Positions 30,972 through 43,955 of a stretch of DNA of 64,000 nt are shown here, one piece after another. The notes under the pieces were generated by a model, which was not told the DNA's origin, made no database searches, and was given only the letters and a program-made list of their open reading frames with translations. This DNA comes from Gremmenia infestans (lineage: Eukaryota > Ascomycota > Leotiomycetes > Helotiales > Hamatocanthoscyphaceae), in the NCBI GenBank assembly GCA_032629725.1, contig JAFEVB010000019.1, positions 483,439 through 547,438 of the forward strand, read 5' to 3'. The position numbers and the translations under genes are program-made. Numbering within the stretch: position 1 is the first letter of the stretch; every line of letters begins with the position of its first letter.

Positions 30972-33900
30972 GACCTTTGACAAGGGAAGGGAACATTGTG
31001 CATACATGAGGCCCATCCTTCAAAGATTGTGTGATTGGAAGTGGTGTTGGGAGTAGCTCGGGACTCCTGCCCACTGTGGATTTCGATACACCTATATACA
31101 TTTCTCCTCGCCGCTGCATCACGCTATTCACATGTATACCATACTTCGACTACTACAATCACTCTTCCACCTTTCGCAATGACAACTTCATGAACATATA
31201 TCAACATATGAATTTCATGTTCTATAGCGCCCGTTTTCCGATTCATTTGGCCAGGCTTGGCGGGTTGGGTTCAATACAGAGGTCTCCGAATGTCGAAATA
31301 TACTAGTTATGCATCACGTCCCTGGGATAGAAACGAGGTACATGGGCTTTCTCCCTAACATATAAGGAGCGACGGGTTCAAAAAGAGGTAACATGTTACT
31401 TTGGAGCATTGGAGCACGACATGAACCAAGCCGTTGTTGTTATATAGCATATTGTCAAGAAGTCATCGGGCGTAGTAGCAATCCATAACAATGCAGAAAG
31501 CATTCACCATGCTTGTTATATATTGCCATTATTCTACCCAATAATTCAAATATGTGCTTGATAAGTCTATCAGCATTAGCGTATCTGTGAAACGCTACTT
31601 TATTCAAGTCGATTCAAGTCGACTTCAGTCATGTCAAATTCAAGTCTAAGTGTAGTATATTATTAGTTCGGTTACATTAAGCTAACTCAATTTACTGTTT
31701 CTCGTCGTGACTTAGTTCATCTCAGTTCACACGCTGATCTAATTCCTCATATGTTCGAAAGGTGTTTGCGAGCGTGCTTAGTACTCACTTGATCCCGGGG
31801 CATTAGGGAAATTCTTCCTCGCCTTACCTAAAGAAAGGGCTTTGGAAATTCCTAGTAGAAAATTGCAGTTCTCAAGTAGATGGCTGTCAGATTTGCTAAA
31901 TGTGAATTTGTACTCGTTTTAAATTGCATGGTCCATCAACTCCAATGGGCAATTGAACTTAGACTGCCTAGTCTCTAAAGCAGGGCTCCTCCTCTTCTTG
32001 CCTTTCCCTAGGCGCTTCTCCTAAAACACAACCCCACTCAAGCAAGATTTTGATTGAACACTTTAATTCAGACCAATCCGTCTTCCGATCGTGCCCCTTT
32101 ATTTGGAGGAAAGGGGAAGAACATGCATCTGCGCTGCCAACGAGGGCATGTAAATACAGAACACCAATACCGTAGCAGGAAGATATTCCATTAGATGGCT
32201 GAAGACTGATATAGACTTTTGATATTATTCCATTAAGAGCTTTCCCGTTGCAAAAGGAATGACTATGGGTGCAGTAGCTGATGAGACGGCGGATAGCTGT
32301 ACCTTTTAGCGTGTAAAATAAGGGTAGATGGTCAGCAATACAGGTGAGGCATACTATATGCTAATGGCTATTTCTAATTCTCAAGTATTGCGACTGTTTA
32401 TCCAAGTTATCACGTTTTCGACAGTGTAGCTTTGAGGTCATTAGAATAAATGCTGGCGCTTGGTGTCAAGTTGTTCGCACCTCGTGAACACCTTCAACGA
32501 CAGTCCATTCTTTAACCCGTAAGTCGACCCAACGTTCATGCCACTGTGGTAACTCTACATCATCAAGATAATACCAATAACAGCAGAATTTGTATAAAGT
32601 TCTCTCGATCGATCTGGAAGGATGAGAGGATAGGTGTCTTCGTAGGTACTTTGCAGAAGAGGCCATTGAGCTTCGGCCTCGCGGAGGGAAGTACAGTTCC
32701 GCATCAGTCACGTGAAAGCAAGATAATCCTCCCCGAGCCTCGGACCGCCCCTTTGGACGCTTTCGTTCTCGATCGGAAATGTTCTACACAGTCGAATATT
32801 CCGGTGTGAGTTGTAATATAGTCAAGCAGCCAGATGAATAGCTGCAGTCCCGTCCGTGGTGTAGAGCCTCAATGCCTCCCGATCCGGGACGGGAATACGA
32901 TCATGACTGATCCTTCCACTGGTCATGCAAGCGTATCTCAATCGGTTTGGCAGTGTTTTGGATAAAAGTATGGGCTGTGCTGCCTCACAGCCTACCGAAG
33001 AACCTGGTAGAATCTTGGATGTTGATAGGAATCGTAGGATCATTGAGCTTCCATTGGACTGCCTCGAAGCTAAGAGTCCAGTGACTGCATATCAGTTGTT
33101 ATTAACTATCAAGCATTTTGCAAGACAAGGCTCATCCAGAACTAGGAGACCGGTCAGAGCCAGAAAACCCCCCCCCTGGGCCCAGGGGCAGTGAACATTT
33201 TGGGGAACAGTCCACGACATACAGAAGCAGTGACGCAGTTAGGCAGCGTACTGTACAGTACACGGTAACTACAGACCCTGTAAAGCTGGCTGATCTTTAC
33301 TTTCTTGTGCCGTGATATCCATCTCCATGCTGACATCGTGTGGACGTAGAAGCACCACCAGCTCCAGACCACTGCAAGTCATAGACGCGTTTGTGTTTCA
33401 GTCCTGAGTCCTGATTCGGTGGTTGGTCTTATCTTCAGCTGAAGTTGCAAAGGACCCCGGCCCCGGTCTGATCCTTCCTTCTAAAATCCTTCTAGAAGAA
33501 GTGTATCTCCAGGGCTGCAGAGCGTTTCCACGATCATCCAATCATATGCGCCATGCATATGCAGGCTGGTGAGCAATTCTCCGACTCGCTGACAGCTCAC
33601 GCTGGCCGTTTTCTAGCCACTAGGCATTAATACCGCATCTTCTTCAATTGGAAGGAGGACCTTGGCAAATGCAGCTTCAAGGAGGCTTCGTGCATTGTGT
33701 AATGGGTTATTCGTGTACCGCCTCGAATAGTCGGGAGAATCACAACTAGTAGCTGACGGGATGTAGCTTCCGGGTGTGAAATGCTTTGCCATGTAACCAC
33801 ATTACGCGTATCCAAGGTGCTGTTGAACACAATGATGAACAACTTTTCAAACCATCTAAATACGTCAGACAATGATGGTGTAGTTGAACTCAATATTCCA

Positions 33901-34518
33901 GGAACCTCTTAAGCCCTCTCTCATTTAAAGTGATATGTAATATCCTGGGAACGGACGAACATATTTCAGTTGCTACTTCCCTGAAGCCGAAATGTCTAAT
34001 GAAGCAACCACTGGTTCGGAATCGAGGTACCGTACCAGCCGATTCATATCATCCCTACTGTGACTGATGCTTGTCCATACAGTCACAATGATTCTCCACG
34101 CGCAGAGCCTTTTATCTTCGACCGCGAAAATACAAATACACGCGTTGCAGTTGAAGATTATCGTCAGAATTCCGAGTCCCACGAGAAAATTGCCCTCGGC
34201 CATGGAACTTCGAACTCAAAGGAGTCGGTTCAATACCATACAAAGCAAATGAGGAGGAAACTTATGAGTATAGACAAGGGCTTAATGAAGTAACGAAATT
34301 CGACAATCTGGCGGCGCAAGGAAGTTTTGGTATTTGAGGCTTGATATAAGGCCAGGCATATGGAATATATTCATAGATGGTTGTGGGATTGGACAGGAGT
34401 TCGGTGTTTGTAACAGTTAGTCCCAATACTCAAAAGCAAGGTCTATCCCTCTCAATTGCCCAGTGAGCGTCTCGGTCCTTGTGAGTAGCAAATTGAAGCC
34501 AACTTGATGGCAGCTCGA
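30972..34518. other. 3.5-kb region without a supportable gene
   Basis: Only short frames of 60-90 codons occur, none with recognisable domains or convincing splice structure. Candidates around 32466-32666 and 32925-33194 were examined and not accepted. A C-rich run lies at about 33168-33190. Parts of 31300-32400 are A+T-leaning but not at the level of the repeat island. Confidence 0.45.
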
Positions 34519-36035
34519 TCAAGGTTGTGACTTCACCCCACCGATCTCCTTTGCATTTCTAACCTCGACCTCACCATTCTCCATACCAAAGTATGCTGCC
34601 ACTGGACGTTGTCCACCTCCTTCCTCGCCAGAATTTGCAACCTAAATGTCAGAATCTCAGAGTCAGCATCGCCTGGTATGAGTACTTAGGGTTCTGAAGA
34701 ATGTTCCACGGAAGTCGGGACAACAATTTCACTTTTAGAAGACGACTTACCTGTATCCCGTTCCTACCATGAAACAAACCAACTTCTAAAACTCCCACGA
34801 TTCTCTTCAGTCTTCTACCCAAATGATGAACTTCCCATGTGCCATGCTCTCCATCTCCATGGTCTCCGTGTTTGAGATCAGAAACCAAGAGCAGAGGGGG
34901 GAATGGAGCATCCATTATCCACATGCCATTATCTGTGACGACCGGTCCTGCTTTGGCACTGCCTCCTTGACGAATCACTGGATCTGGCGAGCCGAGAGTT
35001 ATGAGAATTCTCTTTATGGTTGGAGCCGATAGAGGCGCTATTTCAATTGGAATGGACTTCCACTTGGTAAGAAGACGAGGCTGAAGCTTCCGGGAATCTA
35101 AAAAAAGACATTAGTGCAAAGCTTTGGCCGAACATCTAGACTACAGTACCCGCAACGCAAATAAACTTCTTGGCGGCTGTTGCCACAAGCTTCTCCTGGA
35201 ATAGGCAAGCTCCGCCTCCCTTGATGCAATTGAGATCCTCATCTATCTCATCAGCACCGTCGAAGGCAACGTCCAGACTTTGACGCTTCCCCTTTAAGCC
35301 CAAATCTTGTAAACCGGTAGCAACTTGCAGAGCTGAAACACCGTCTAGAATTGCTTGATGGCCTTGTTCCACTGGGGGCAAGGAATCAATGCTCCCCAGG
35401 GGAAGGCCTGCCTCAATGATCAATTGTTTGCTCTGATCCCCAGTAGGGATGAAGTACATCTTGTCGGTGACGGCTCTGCCCTTTGCTGCGATTGCTTCCA
35501 CCACGTAGACCACGGTACTACCAGAGCCAATGCCAATATATTTGTAGGATGTGTCGAAGTGGTCCTCTACTGCCTTGTAAGCGGCCCTTCGTTTTGCGGC
35601 CTCTATGGTATCTAGAGCTTTCGTCGGTGGTATGTTGGTGAGAGGAGGAGCTGCATTCTCAGGGGCAGGGGCGGTGGAGGCAGAGGTAGCCATTGTTCGA
35701 GTACGAGGGTGGGAATAGGAAATTGAGGTTGGAAGGTTCTTGTCGAGGTTGAGAAAGAGGGATTGACGATTCTGGGACAGGCTGTGACTGTTCCGAAGCC
35801 GCAGAGAAGTCGATCTCAATATGGATGCCGCTCTCTGCGGGCAGTATGTGAGAGGTTTGGTGTTGAAGGAGCACACTGGGAAAAGATGCACCGGGTTTTG
35901 TGACGGCCTTGAAGCTGCTGTTGCTGTCTTAAAATTGGAGCTGCTGAATATGAATGTGGACGTGGATGTGGAAGTGGATGTAGAATTGCAGGCTAATCGA
36001 GGTAATGAGAAGGAACGCCGAAGGGCAAAGTCCAT
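34519..36035 (-). CDS. RKI1: Ribose-5-phosphate isomerase A
   Basis: Interconverts ribose-5-phosphate and ribulose-5-phosphate in the non-oxidative pentose phosphate pathway. Exons 35150-36035 (or from 35693), 34751-35097 and 34519-34641, with introns of 52 and 109 nt, keep phase. Family motifs: IGIGSGSTVVYVVEAI (phosphate loop), SLDVAFDGADEID with the catalytic Asp, KGGGACLFQEKLVA with catalytic Glu/Lys, then PRLLTKWKSIPIEIAP and GPVVTDNGMWIMDAPF in exon 2 and PVAAYFGMENGEVEVRN at the end. The usual fungal start corresponds to the ATG at 35693 (337 aa). An in-frame ATG at 36035 adds 114 residues rich in Arg, Ser and Thr with almost no acidic residues, resembling a mitochondrial presequence. 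Intron 2 ends in a 39-nt segment nearly identical to an rvt intron end. Confidence 0.92.
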
Positions 36036-36558
36036 GAAATTGAATGGTATGTAGGGGATGATTTGGTATGGGATGAGACGGGGGAGAGTCTCAAAAGGCT
36101 GCAAGCACCGAAGTGAAGTTGAAGATACACGTAGAAATCAACAATTGTATAAACATGCCATGCCATGACAGCACATAGCATGGCGGTGTCGGAGTCCGGT
36201 GGCATGGAGGGGTAGATGATTCAGCCAGGTACTTAGCCAGATACGGCTAGCGTTTAATATCACGGGGAGATAAGAGCTCTTGAACACTTATCGTACTCAT
36301 GCTCATGCTCATCTCATACCTAGATATTTATGACTGTTTAACTGGGACATGCAGGTATCTTTTGGTTTGAAATCCGTAATACAAACAATATCTACCTTAG
36401 GTACGGCCATATTCATCCCCATAGTTTGGTGAAGACATCCCACATCTATCTCTTTGACAACTACAAAAGTCGGCACTACTCTCTTCAACCCCCATCTCCA
36501 GACACTTCTGTCAGCAACATCCCACCAGCTTAATAGCCTTCCCCGTCCCCCCTCCACC
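36036..36558. promoter_or_regulatory. Divergent promoter region of RKI1 and ULA1
   Basis: About 520 bp between divergent genes (875 bp if RKI1 starts at 35693). A CATGCT hexamer is repeated at about 36297-36312, and a C/T-rich leader precedes the ULA1 ATG. No specific site assigned. Confidence 0.4.
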
Positions 36559-38366
36559 ATGACCGCAGTCATCACAGACCAGGTGCCTCCTATTCTCAAA
36601 GGCCCTTCCGACAAGGAGAAAAAGTATGACCGACAGCTTCGTCTGTGGGCTGCAAGTGGACAGCAAGCTCTTGAGGATGCGCACATTCTGCTGCTTAACT
36701 CGGGCGCAGGCACTGTTGGTGTGGAGACTTTGAAGAACCTTGTCCTTCCAGGTATGTGTTACCTCCTCCCCCTCCCCCTTCTCTTGGCCGCCTTTGCTAA
36801 ATGCCCCCAAGGCATTGGCAAGTTTACTATTGCAGACGATGCCACCGTAAAACAGGCCGATCTGGGCGTCAACTTCTTCCTCGACGGAGACTGCCTGGGC
36901 AAGCGAAGATCCGAATGTTGCGTAAAGCTGCTTCAGGAACTCAACCCAGACGTCAAAGGCGACTGGTTCCCACGGGAAAAGGTAAGGCCACGCCATGATC
37001 CCAGAGGCAAGAAAGTCACTAACAGGATTGCACAGGGCGAGTCTTTGGAGAGCCTGTTTGAGCATGAACATAATTTTACGTTGATCATGTACTCCCTCCC
37101 AATCGAAGCCGAGAGTCTTGCTCTCGTCCAAAAGTACGCCGATAAAAATAAAGTGCCCCTACTTTCGATACACTCGGCCGGCTTCTATTCCTACTTCCGT
37201 ATTAATCTTCCCGGGACATTCCCCATCGTCGATACACACCCTGAATCTACAGCTACTACAGACCTTAGGCTTCTCACTCCATGGCCAGAACTTTCAAAGT
37301 TTGCGGCGGATGTTACGGCCGATATTGAAAATCAAAGCGCACACGAGCATGGCCACATCCCATACGTTGCGCTCCTCCTTCACTACCTCGGAAAATGGAA
37401 GGACATACATGGATCACTTCCCTCAACCTACAAAGAAAAGACCGCTTTCAGAGACACTGTGTCTGCCGGAGCACGGAGAGACAACCCAGAAGGAGGAGAG
37501 GAAAACTTTGACGAAGCGATAGCTGCTGTGCTGAAAACAATCTCTGCTCCTAGCCTTGCTAACTCTGTCAAGGAAGTATTTGATTACAAGCCTAGTGAGG
37601 TAGACTTTCCCTCTGTAATATCAAGCTTCGTCCGCTAATCAGACGCGCTGAACCCAGGTAGAAGCTTCCTCGAGTTTCTGGGTCATAGTTGATGCCATTA
37701 AACAATTTTACGGAAAGCATAATGCACTTCCATTGCCAGGCTCAGTGCCAGACATGAAGGCGCAATCGACCATTTACGTACAGCTCCAGAGTATTTACAA
37801 GGCCAAAGCCCGTCAGGACGTTTCGGAGGTGCTAGAAATTGTTCGTGCTCACCCAAGTGGCAAAGGTGTTGAAGTGGCGGAAGTCCAGACTTTCTGCAAG
37901 AATGCTGCTTTCATCAAGCTCATTCGGAAAATAGATTCCACACCACCCAGCATACAAACTATTGCTAGTGGGTGATTAACACTTCCATAATCAGAGCGTG
38001 CTAATGTGGAGTACAGGCCAGGAGTTTGAGAATGATAAGACGGCAGAATTGACAATGATGCCTCTGTCACTGCTGCCAATCTATCTATCCCTGAACGCAA
38101 CATCACACTTACCTTCTGCAAGCTCATCTGATATTATTGCCACAGTAGGCAAAGATGTTCTCGGCGCTTCCGATAATCATCGTCTCGTGGAAGCCGCCGA
38201 AGAGGTCGCCCGAGCCAAGGGTGGAGAGCTGCATAATATCTCTGCACTGACTGGTGGCATGGTCGCTCAGGAAGTGATCAAGATCATCACCAAGCAATAT
38301 ATACCCATCGATAACACGTGCGTGTTTGATGGTATTACAAGCAGGGCGCAAGTACTGAGAATCTGA
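36559..38366 (+). CDS. ULA1: NEDD8-activating enzyme E1 regulatory subunit (APPBP1/ULA1)
   Basis: Heterodimer partner of UBA3 that activates the ubiquitin-like protein NEDD8/Rub1 for cullin modification. Five exons, 36559-36751, 36812-36981, 37036-37599, 37658-37967 and 38017-38366, give 528 aa, close to the family length. It opens with KEKKYDRQLRLWAASGQQAL, the hallmark of the E1 adenylation-like domain, followed by VGVETLKNLVLPG and LGVNFFLDGDCLG. Further on are RLLTPWPELSKFA, GHIPYVALLLHYL, NPEGGEENFDEAI, LPLPGSVPDMKAQS and the ending HNISALTGGMVAQEVIKIIT. As expected for the regulatory subunit there is no catalytic Cys domain of UBA3 type. Introns 1 (60 nt) and 2 (54 nt) are multiples of three without stops, so retention would only insert residues. 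Confidence 0.93.
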
Positions 38367-41346
38367 TTACGAGTTACGAGCACTCGTCCAGGGCAGAAAA
38401 GGCGGCATTAATTCAACAATGTGTTAAGCCGAGAGAAACAATGAAATCGACAATAATGAATAGCGCTTTTCACGTCCACTGCGAGCAGCAGTAGAGACTA
38501 CAAGGACACAAATGGAGTCATGAAAATCTGCATAATGGCGTTGTCTGGGCTTTGAAGCATTTCGATTGGCGTCCTGTCATTTATATTGCGATGTCCCAAC
38601 ATGAGAGCTTAGAAAAACATGACCATGCAAGTATTGCACGACTCCAACAAAAGCATTAGGTAGCTTCGTCACATTAAGCCGTCTCTTATGTGCACTTATG
38701 ACCAAATTCTAGCACTGGACAAGCATCTCTCACAGCCTTCACTTGACACAAATCACTTTATTTCATAAGCTCAGTACAAAAGGTTGGAGCACATCTCCAT
38801 CTCACGAAGTCGCACGTGGCCTCGATGCCCACTCCACGTGTCATTCTATCACACACCTCCTTTTCAATCCCCATAACGACATCAACCTCCATGCAATACT
38901 GGTGTCACTCCCCACCAAGCACCCCATGATTCCTCATCCCTTCCCCGCCTTTATCAGACTTCACTATCACCACCATCATCACTTCAGTCCTATAGTCCTC
39001 CACCTATATTGTAGTGAAGCATAGCATCATGCTTGCGTTACAGAAATTACGAAACAAGCCAGCTAGCTAGCGGCCCGACGCTCCACATTAGCCATCTACC
39101 TCGTCTCAATCTATCGAGATCTATCTCCGAAACCCGCAGACCCCTCCCCTCCCCTCATCTACCTAGTCTCGGCTCGGCTCTGCTCGCCAAAAGTCTAAAA
39201 TCAACTAAATTTACCACTTTAGCTTCTAAACTCCTATGATACATTCGTCCATTCATCTTGATTGGAACCCCCTTGTTACCTCTCCCCAGGTTTTTTGACG
39301 ACACCAGGATAGCCTAGTATTTAATATCCACCAGTCGGCAAACTCGGTACAGCAGTAACAGCACCAGTAAGTAGCATGCTTTTCATTGCTTCAGCATTAT
39401 CCGCGGCACTGAGGACGCAAGGTCCAGTTTCGGCGACGAGATAATCCGTAGACTCAGGGGGCCCGCAGGCAGTGATGCATAGTCTGGGATCTGGGGTCTG
39501 GGGTCTGCGGAGAACCCTTGGGATCTGGGGATGCGTGGTGGGGAACCCGGTCAGGCTTCGGTCTTGAATGCCGTTGGGGTTATGCGAGGATGCAACCAAG
39601 ATTTGGGGAACAGGTGGAGAAGACGTGGCGCGCATCACTAGCGATCAAACGTACATACATATATAAGTGATGAGAAGAGGTAGGGGTGAAGACGGTCCTA
39701 TTCTATATGTTACCGGAAGTTGTGGAAGATTGGGAGGCCTTCATATTGGGCTGGGCAGGTCAGGGGACAGCGACAGTAGTGCTTTGATACGGAAAAGAAT
39801 GTGGGGAGCTGGGAAGCCGAAGAGTGGATTTTTCACTCCTCGATCGATACTTAGCTCGAAGACAGGAAATGCAGTGTGAAGGCATATGGACATCTCAGCA
39901 GGCGATCATAGTTCGCCCCGATTATCCGAGGAGAGCAATCGACCTTTGATTTCATTTCTAGGTTATATAGTGTTTTTATATCACGGCTCCAACTCCGTTG
40001 GGAAAAGAGAAGAGCACGAGGAGAGAGGGGCGTGTGCGAGGATTCCTGCGGTGTAATGGTAGTACCAATCTTTCAATCTTGCCATTTTAAAGTATTGGAG
40101 GTTGAATTTGAGTTAACCTTCACTTGCCGCCAGCTATTTCAAACAAGTTGCATGCCATCGGACAAAGATTCCGTTCCATACACCAAGCGGGTTCAGCATG
40201 GATTTATTCTCTATCATTTGCCCCCCCTAAATTGCCGTAAACAGCAAGATATGGCCCCTTCCTTCCCCTTTCAGTGGTCTATACGTTTTCATTTCTGCTA
40301 AATCATCCAGTCTCGACTTGATTTTCAGTTAGTCCGACATCTTGTATCTGTTTTCAGCCCTCCTTTCTCACCAACCTCCTCCAAGATTCTCTACTTTTAA
40401 ATTCTTGTATACCACCTTTCTCACTTTGCCACTGATTACGCTTTATACATTGCAAATATAGCTCAAGGACATTGACGAAATCACGCATCGGTATGCCGAA
40501 CGCCCCTTTCCAAATCATGCGGCCCGTACCATCCCCCACACCCAGCGCCAACGATGACGAACAGCCTGAATAGCCTCAACATATTCATTCCACAGGAGAC
40601 CCTGACCAGAGGCTCAAACGCCTCCTTTTAAATACGTCTCCTACGTCAGCCGAGCGGGACCACCACCTTACGTGCATGTATCTGGGGTTGAGCGCGAACT
40701 TTAATTTAGGTTGTCAACATCTCCAGGCATTAGATGCGCTCAATATGCGCTCTTGTATGGTATGGTGGTACCTGTTGATTTACCTACGTAGGTGGGATAG
40801 TATATGTTGTTATCGGGAGACCTGCGATGCAAGGTGGGAAAGGCTAGTTCAGGTCCTAGATGCGGTGGCGGATGTGAGGAATCGTCAGGGGAGGAAATAA
40901 ATGAAAGGAGGCGAGAAGTGATGTGGGATAACAGCATGGATCTAGTCACGAGGACAAGAGGAGAGACCGCTTATGTGATACCTGGGCTCTGGGAGTAAGG
41001 TAGTCCGTACCCTGTTAGTTCAGTTGAGATAGATATGCCTCGGTGTTTCATCGACTTCATCGACTTGATTTGAGGATCGAATTCGTTATTTGGATTTTGT
41101 GTGCATATGCTTGCTATGTAAGGGATATGTATAATAGTGGTCTCGCAGATATACACATAATGAAACTGTGACTCAGATCGTAATGCAGAACCATGCCTCG
41201 TAAAACAATTTGGTATGTAAAAGGCCAAAAAGAAATTATTGCACCACCAAACCGTCCGGGTATCGATGATTTAATGCCCACCTTCCCAACCTCATCAAAC
41301 TTTTATATCCCCACTCAAGACCCTAGGAAATCCAAACGAAGGTTCG
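38367..41346. other. 3-kb intergenic region
   Basis: No supported gene. A minus-strand frame with an ATG at 39635 ending at 39321 (104 codons, Pro/Thr-rich) has no recognisable domain and no clear upstream exon. The rest shows C/T-rich and simple-sequence stretches (39120-39180). The C-terminal flank of the Zn2Cys6 gene lies to the right. Confidence 0.4.
39321..39635 (-). other. Hypothetical 104-codon frame
   Basis: ATG-started frame MRATSSPPVPQILVASSHNP... ending LLTGAVTAVPSLPTGGY. It lacks known motifs, signal peptide or splice support. It is listed because it is the only sizeable ATG frame in a 3-kb gap; it may well be chance. Confidence 0.2.
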
Positions 41347-43955
41347 TTATTGTTGCAGCAGGTAATTCCCGCCGTACCCCATGCTTCCGTCGTCAAAGTC
41401 CATTGGCATTCCATCAAAGGGAATATCCAGTCCATCTGGGAGATTTCCCCAAAGCATCCCATCGAGATCCCATACGGCCTGGTGATCTACCATGACCATT
41501 CCGTCTTCTCCAATCATATCTATGTGTTGAACTTCAAGTCCGTCCATCATTTGCCCATTCATTCCGTGTCCATTCATCATTTGTGCCATTCCGTTGGCAC
41601 CGTTCATAGAAGGCGGGGTTGACCCCTTGATGCCAATCTCTCCCTTTACCACCACCGGTCCCATTCGAGGGCTTGTTTGTCTCGTGGGAGGCCTCTTACT
41701 CGCCTCATGCATCTTCACCAAAACCTCCCGACTCCTTCTTGCCGCCAGTGACCAATCAGACATGCCCTCAAGTGCTTCAAGGACAATCTCGATTTGAACC
41801 TGGCAATCTCTCACGAGCTGTGTGTTCCAAGACTCCCAGAACATACTAACAAGAGGAATCATTGAAGCTTGATACAAGAACCAGACTCCGTTCCAGCCAA
41901 GCATCTGGTTCTGGGTCCATTCGCCCGCAATATCCTCGATGCTTTGTTTGGCTATGGCACGGCACTTAGCTACTGCTGCCAGCTCTTCCTGACTCGGCTG
42001 GCCTTCATTTCCACGGTTGGCAAGATTCAAGAGCACTGGTCGGTAAAGAACAATGCGAAGATTTTGGTAGCGCCATTTCATGACAGATCGTGCTGTGTGG
42101 ATAGATTCTGCGCATGGTTCCGTTGACTTGAGGATCCAGGGAAGGCTATCGTGCCACGCAACAAGCTGGCCGTCTAGAACTGTACGGTCCTCGGTGCGGA
42201 GAAGCGGTGACTGGGCGAGCACATCTTGGATCTGCGTAGAAATCTTACAGAACTTGATGTTTTCAATCAAAGGAATTATGCCAGCATTTTGGCCCATTAT
42301 TTTCTAGGGGAAGGTTAGCTTTTGAAGGCTAAAATCCAAGCACTTTTCAGGACTGACCGGATCAAGGCTTTCTTCGGGGGAGCAAATGGTGATTCCAGGT
42401 CCCCATCTTCCCATCGAAGGTCTCCCAAGAGTAGTAGATGCCCAAGTGTCAAGACAGAATACGCTCCACCAAGTCCGCCGTCTTTGCTCCCTAACGAGGG
42501 CACTGCTGCTTTGCTCGGGCATGCTCTCTCGGTGCAGTCCCATTGCACAGGCCATGCGTAAAGCTGCTCCCGTAACCGCGTTTGCCATGTTGGGTCTGTT
42601 GATGTAGTGAAGGTAGTAGCCGCCCATCAATGCCAAAGCCTGCAAAGTCTCCAAGTGAGCGCTACCGAAGCTATCAATTCCGAGATGCTCCTTCGCTCGG
42701 TTGTAGTAATTAATGTGCGTATGGTCGTCGGATTTATTGGCGACGATGCTGCCCATAGCGAAGACCATATTGAGCAAGGCAAGCCATGGCGCGTCCTGGC
42801 GTCGCCCATTCAGATAATCGGCTCTGAAAGATGGCTCATCCAGCATAGGCACAAAGATCTGGACACGATTGAAGTATGCATCAATCAAGGTTTGCCCATC
42901 CGAAGACCATGAGATTGCAGGCAAGCTTAAGCTTTTCACCGAACTTTCAGTCCGAGGTGTTGGATAGTTGCCCGCAACATTTCCTTGCTTGTTGCCATTG
43001 CTGATTCCATTGCTAGTTCCATTACCAGTACCATTGCCACTACCATTTTGAGGTGGTGCAAGGAATGACCGAAGGATCGGTGCAACCTTGAGCATCACCA
43101 AGAATGCCGCTTTGATTGAGCTGGCGCCCAAGTACGAGGATTGCCGATCCACCGAGAGCGAAAGAGCATTCACGTCGTCGGCCTCTGCTGGTATGGGATC
43201 TCGATTGCGCCGCTCCTCGTCCCACTCCATATCCAGGCTGGGGATCTGCTCCAGGTTGGCAAGACTGCGGTCATCGTCCGAGTTGGATGCAATGGGAGAC
43301 TGGATTTCCTGGGAGAGCGGAGATGTGTTGGAGCCCGTGCCTGTCGGCGACATTTGAGATGGTAGACTTTGCGGTCCTGGACGATCGAGCAGAGAAATTA
43401 GATCCTGGCGGGATAGTGAAAGCAGTGACTGTGCATCCCGAGTGGGATACAAGCGCTTGAGGATGCTTCTGCATTCCTCTAGAGACTGCGAGAGGGCATC
43501 AAGAGTCCTGCGGCCTCATTAGCACTCATGTCATGCATGCCCTCATTGTTGTACGACATGTAAATTCTACTCTACATATACCCCGCCACTGGATTCGGAA
43601 TGCCGCATACTTACTTTCGTGAAGGGATGACCCTTTGTCGGTGTTTGTCATAGTAACATGGCTTGGGCGAGCGGCATCCTAGACACTGACCGCAAGGCTG
43701 CCGCCCATCACAGCGGATTTTCCGTCTTTTGCATTCTGCACATGCGTGTGGAGTTGTGATTCTTTTAGAGACCCCACTGTGTGCTGGTCTTGGTGTTTCC
43801 TGCGATTGCTCAGATGCCGTCTGGGGGGGCGCCAGACCTTGAACTGCAATTCAGAAGAAGAAACTGTTAATAACATTCTTATATCATTGTACGCTCTGGG
43901 GCAGGTTCATCTTACAAGTATGGAACATCCTGGATGAACCAGCTGAAGGAGTCAT
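41347..43955 (-). CDS. Zn2Cys6 binuclear-cluster transcription factor with fungal_trans domain
   Basis: Four exons, 43916-43955, 43615-43843, 42358-43507 and 41347-42303, give 791 aa in one frame. The DNA-binding cluster lies at residues 48-76 with spacing C-x2-C-x6-C-x5-C-x2-C-x8-C (CAECKRRKIRCDGRQPCGQC then LGCRSPKPC), followed by a basic linker (DKHRQRVIPSRK) and a leucine-rich coiled segment (TLDALSQSLEECRSILKRL), as in Gal4-type dimers. The middle contains a fungal_trans domain (IDAYFNRVQIFVPMLDEPSF, AMGLHRESMP, RRRTWWSVFCLDTWASTTLG). The C-terminus is Met/Asn/Gly-rich and acidic (MNGHGMNGQMMDGLE, DGMPMDFDDGSM), a likely activation region. A short N/G repeat (NGSGNGTGNGTSNG) sits near 240. 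Which genes it controls cannot be told; no metabolic cluster flanks it. Confidence 0.9.

Noticed and set aside
32466..32711. 81-codon minus-strand frame
   Set aside because: No ATG at its beginning, no domain, no splice support; could be an eroded gene but cannot be claimed.
32925..33194. 89-codon plus-strand frame
   Set aside because: Ends in a C-rich simple-sequence run, overlaps a similar-length minus frame, and has no family resemblance.
36511..37131. 206-codon minus-strand frame
   Set aside because: Antisense shadow of ULA1, whose domain content and splice structure are convincing.
40043..40110. tRNA-like stretch with TGGTAG and GGTTGAAT
   Set aside because: Arms do not pair into a cloverleaf by eye and the T-loop consensus GTTCGAATC is missing.
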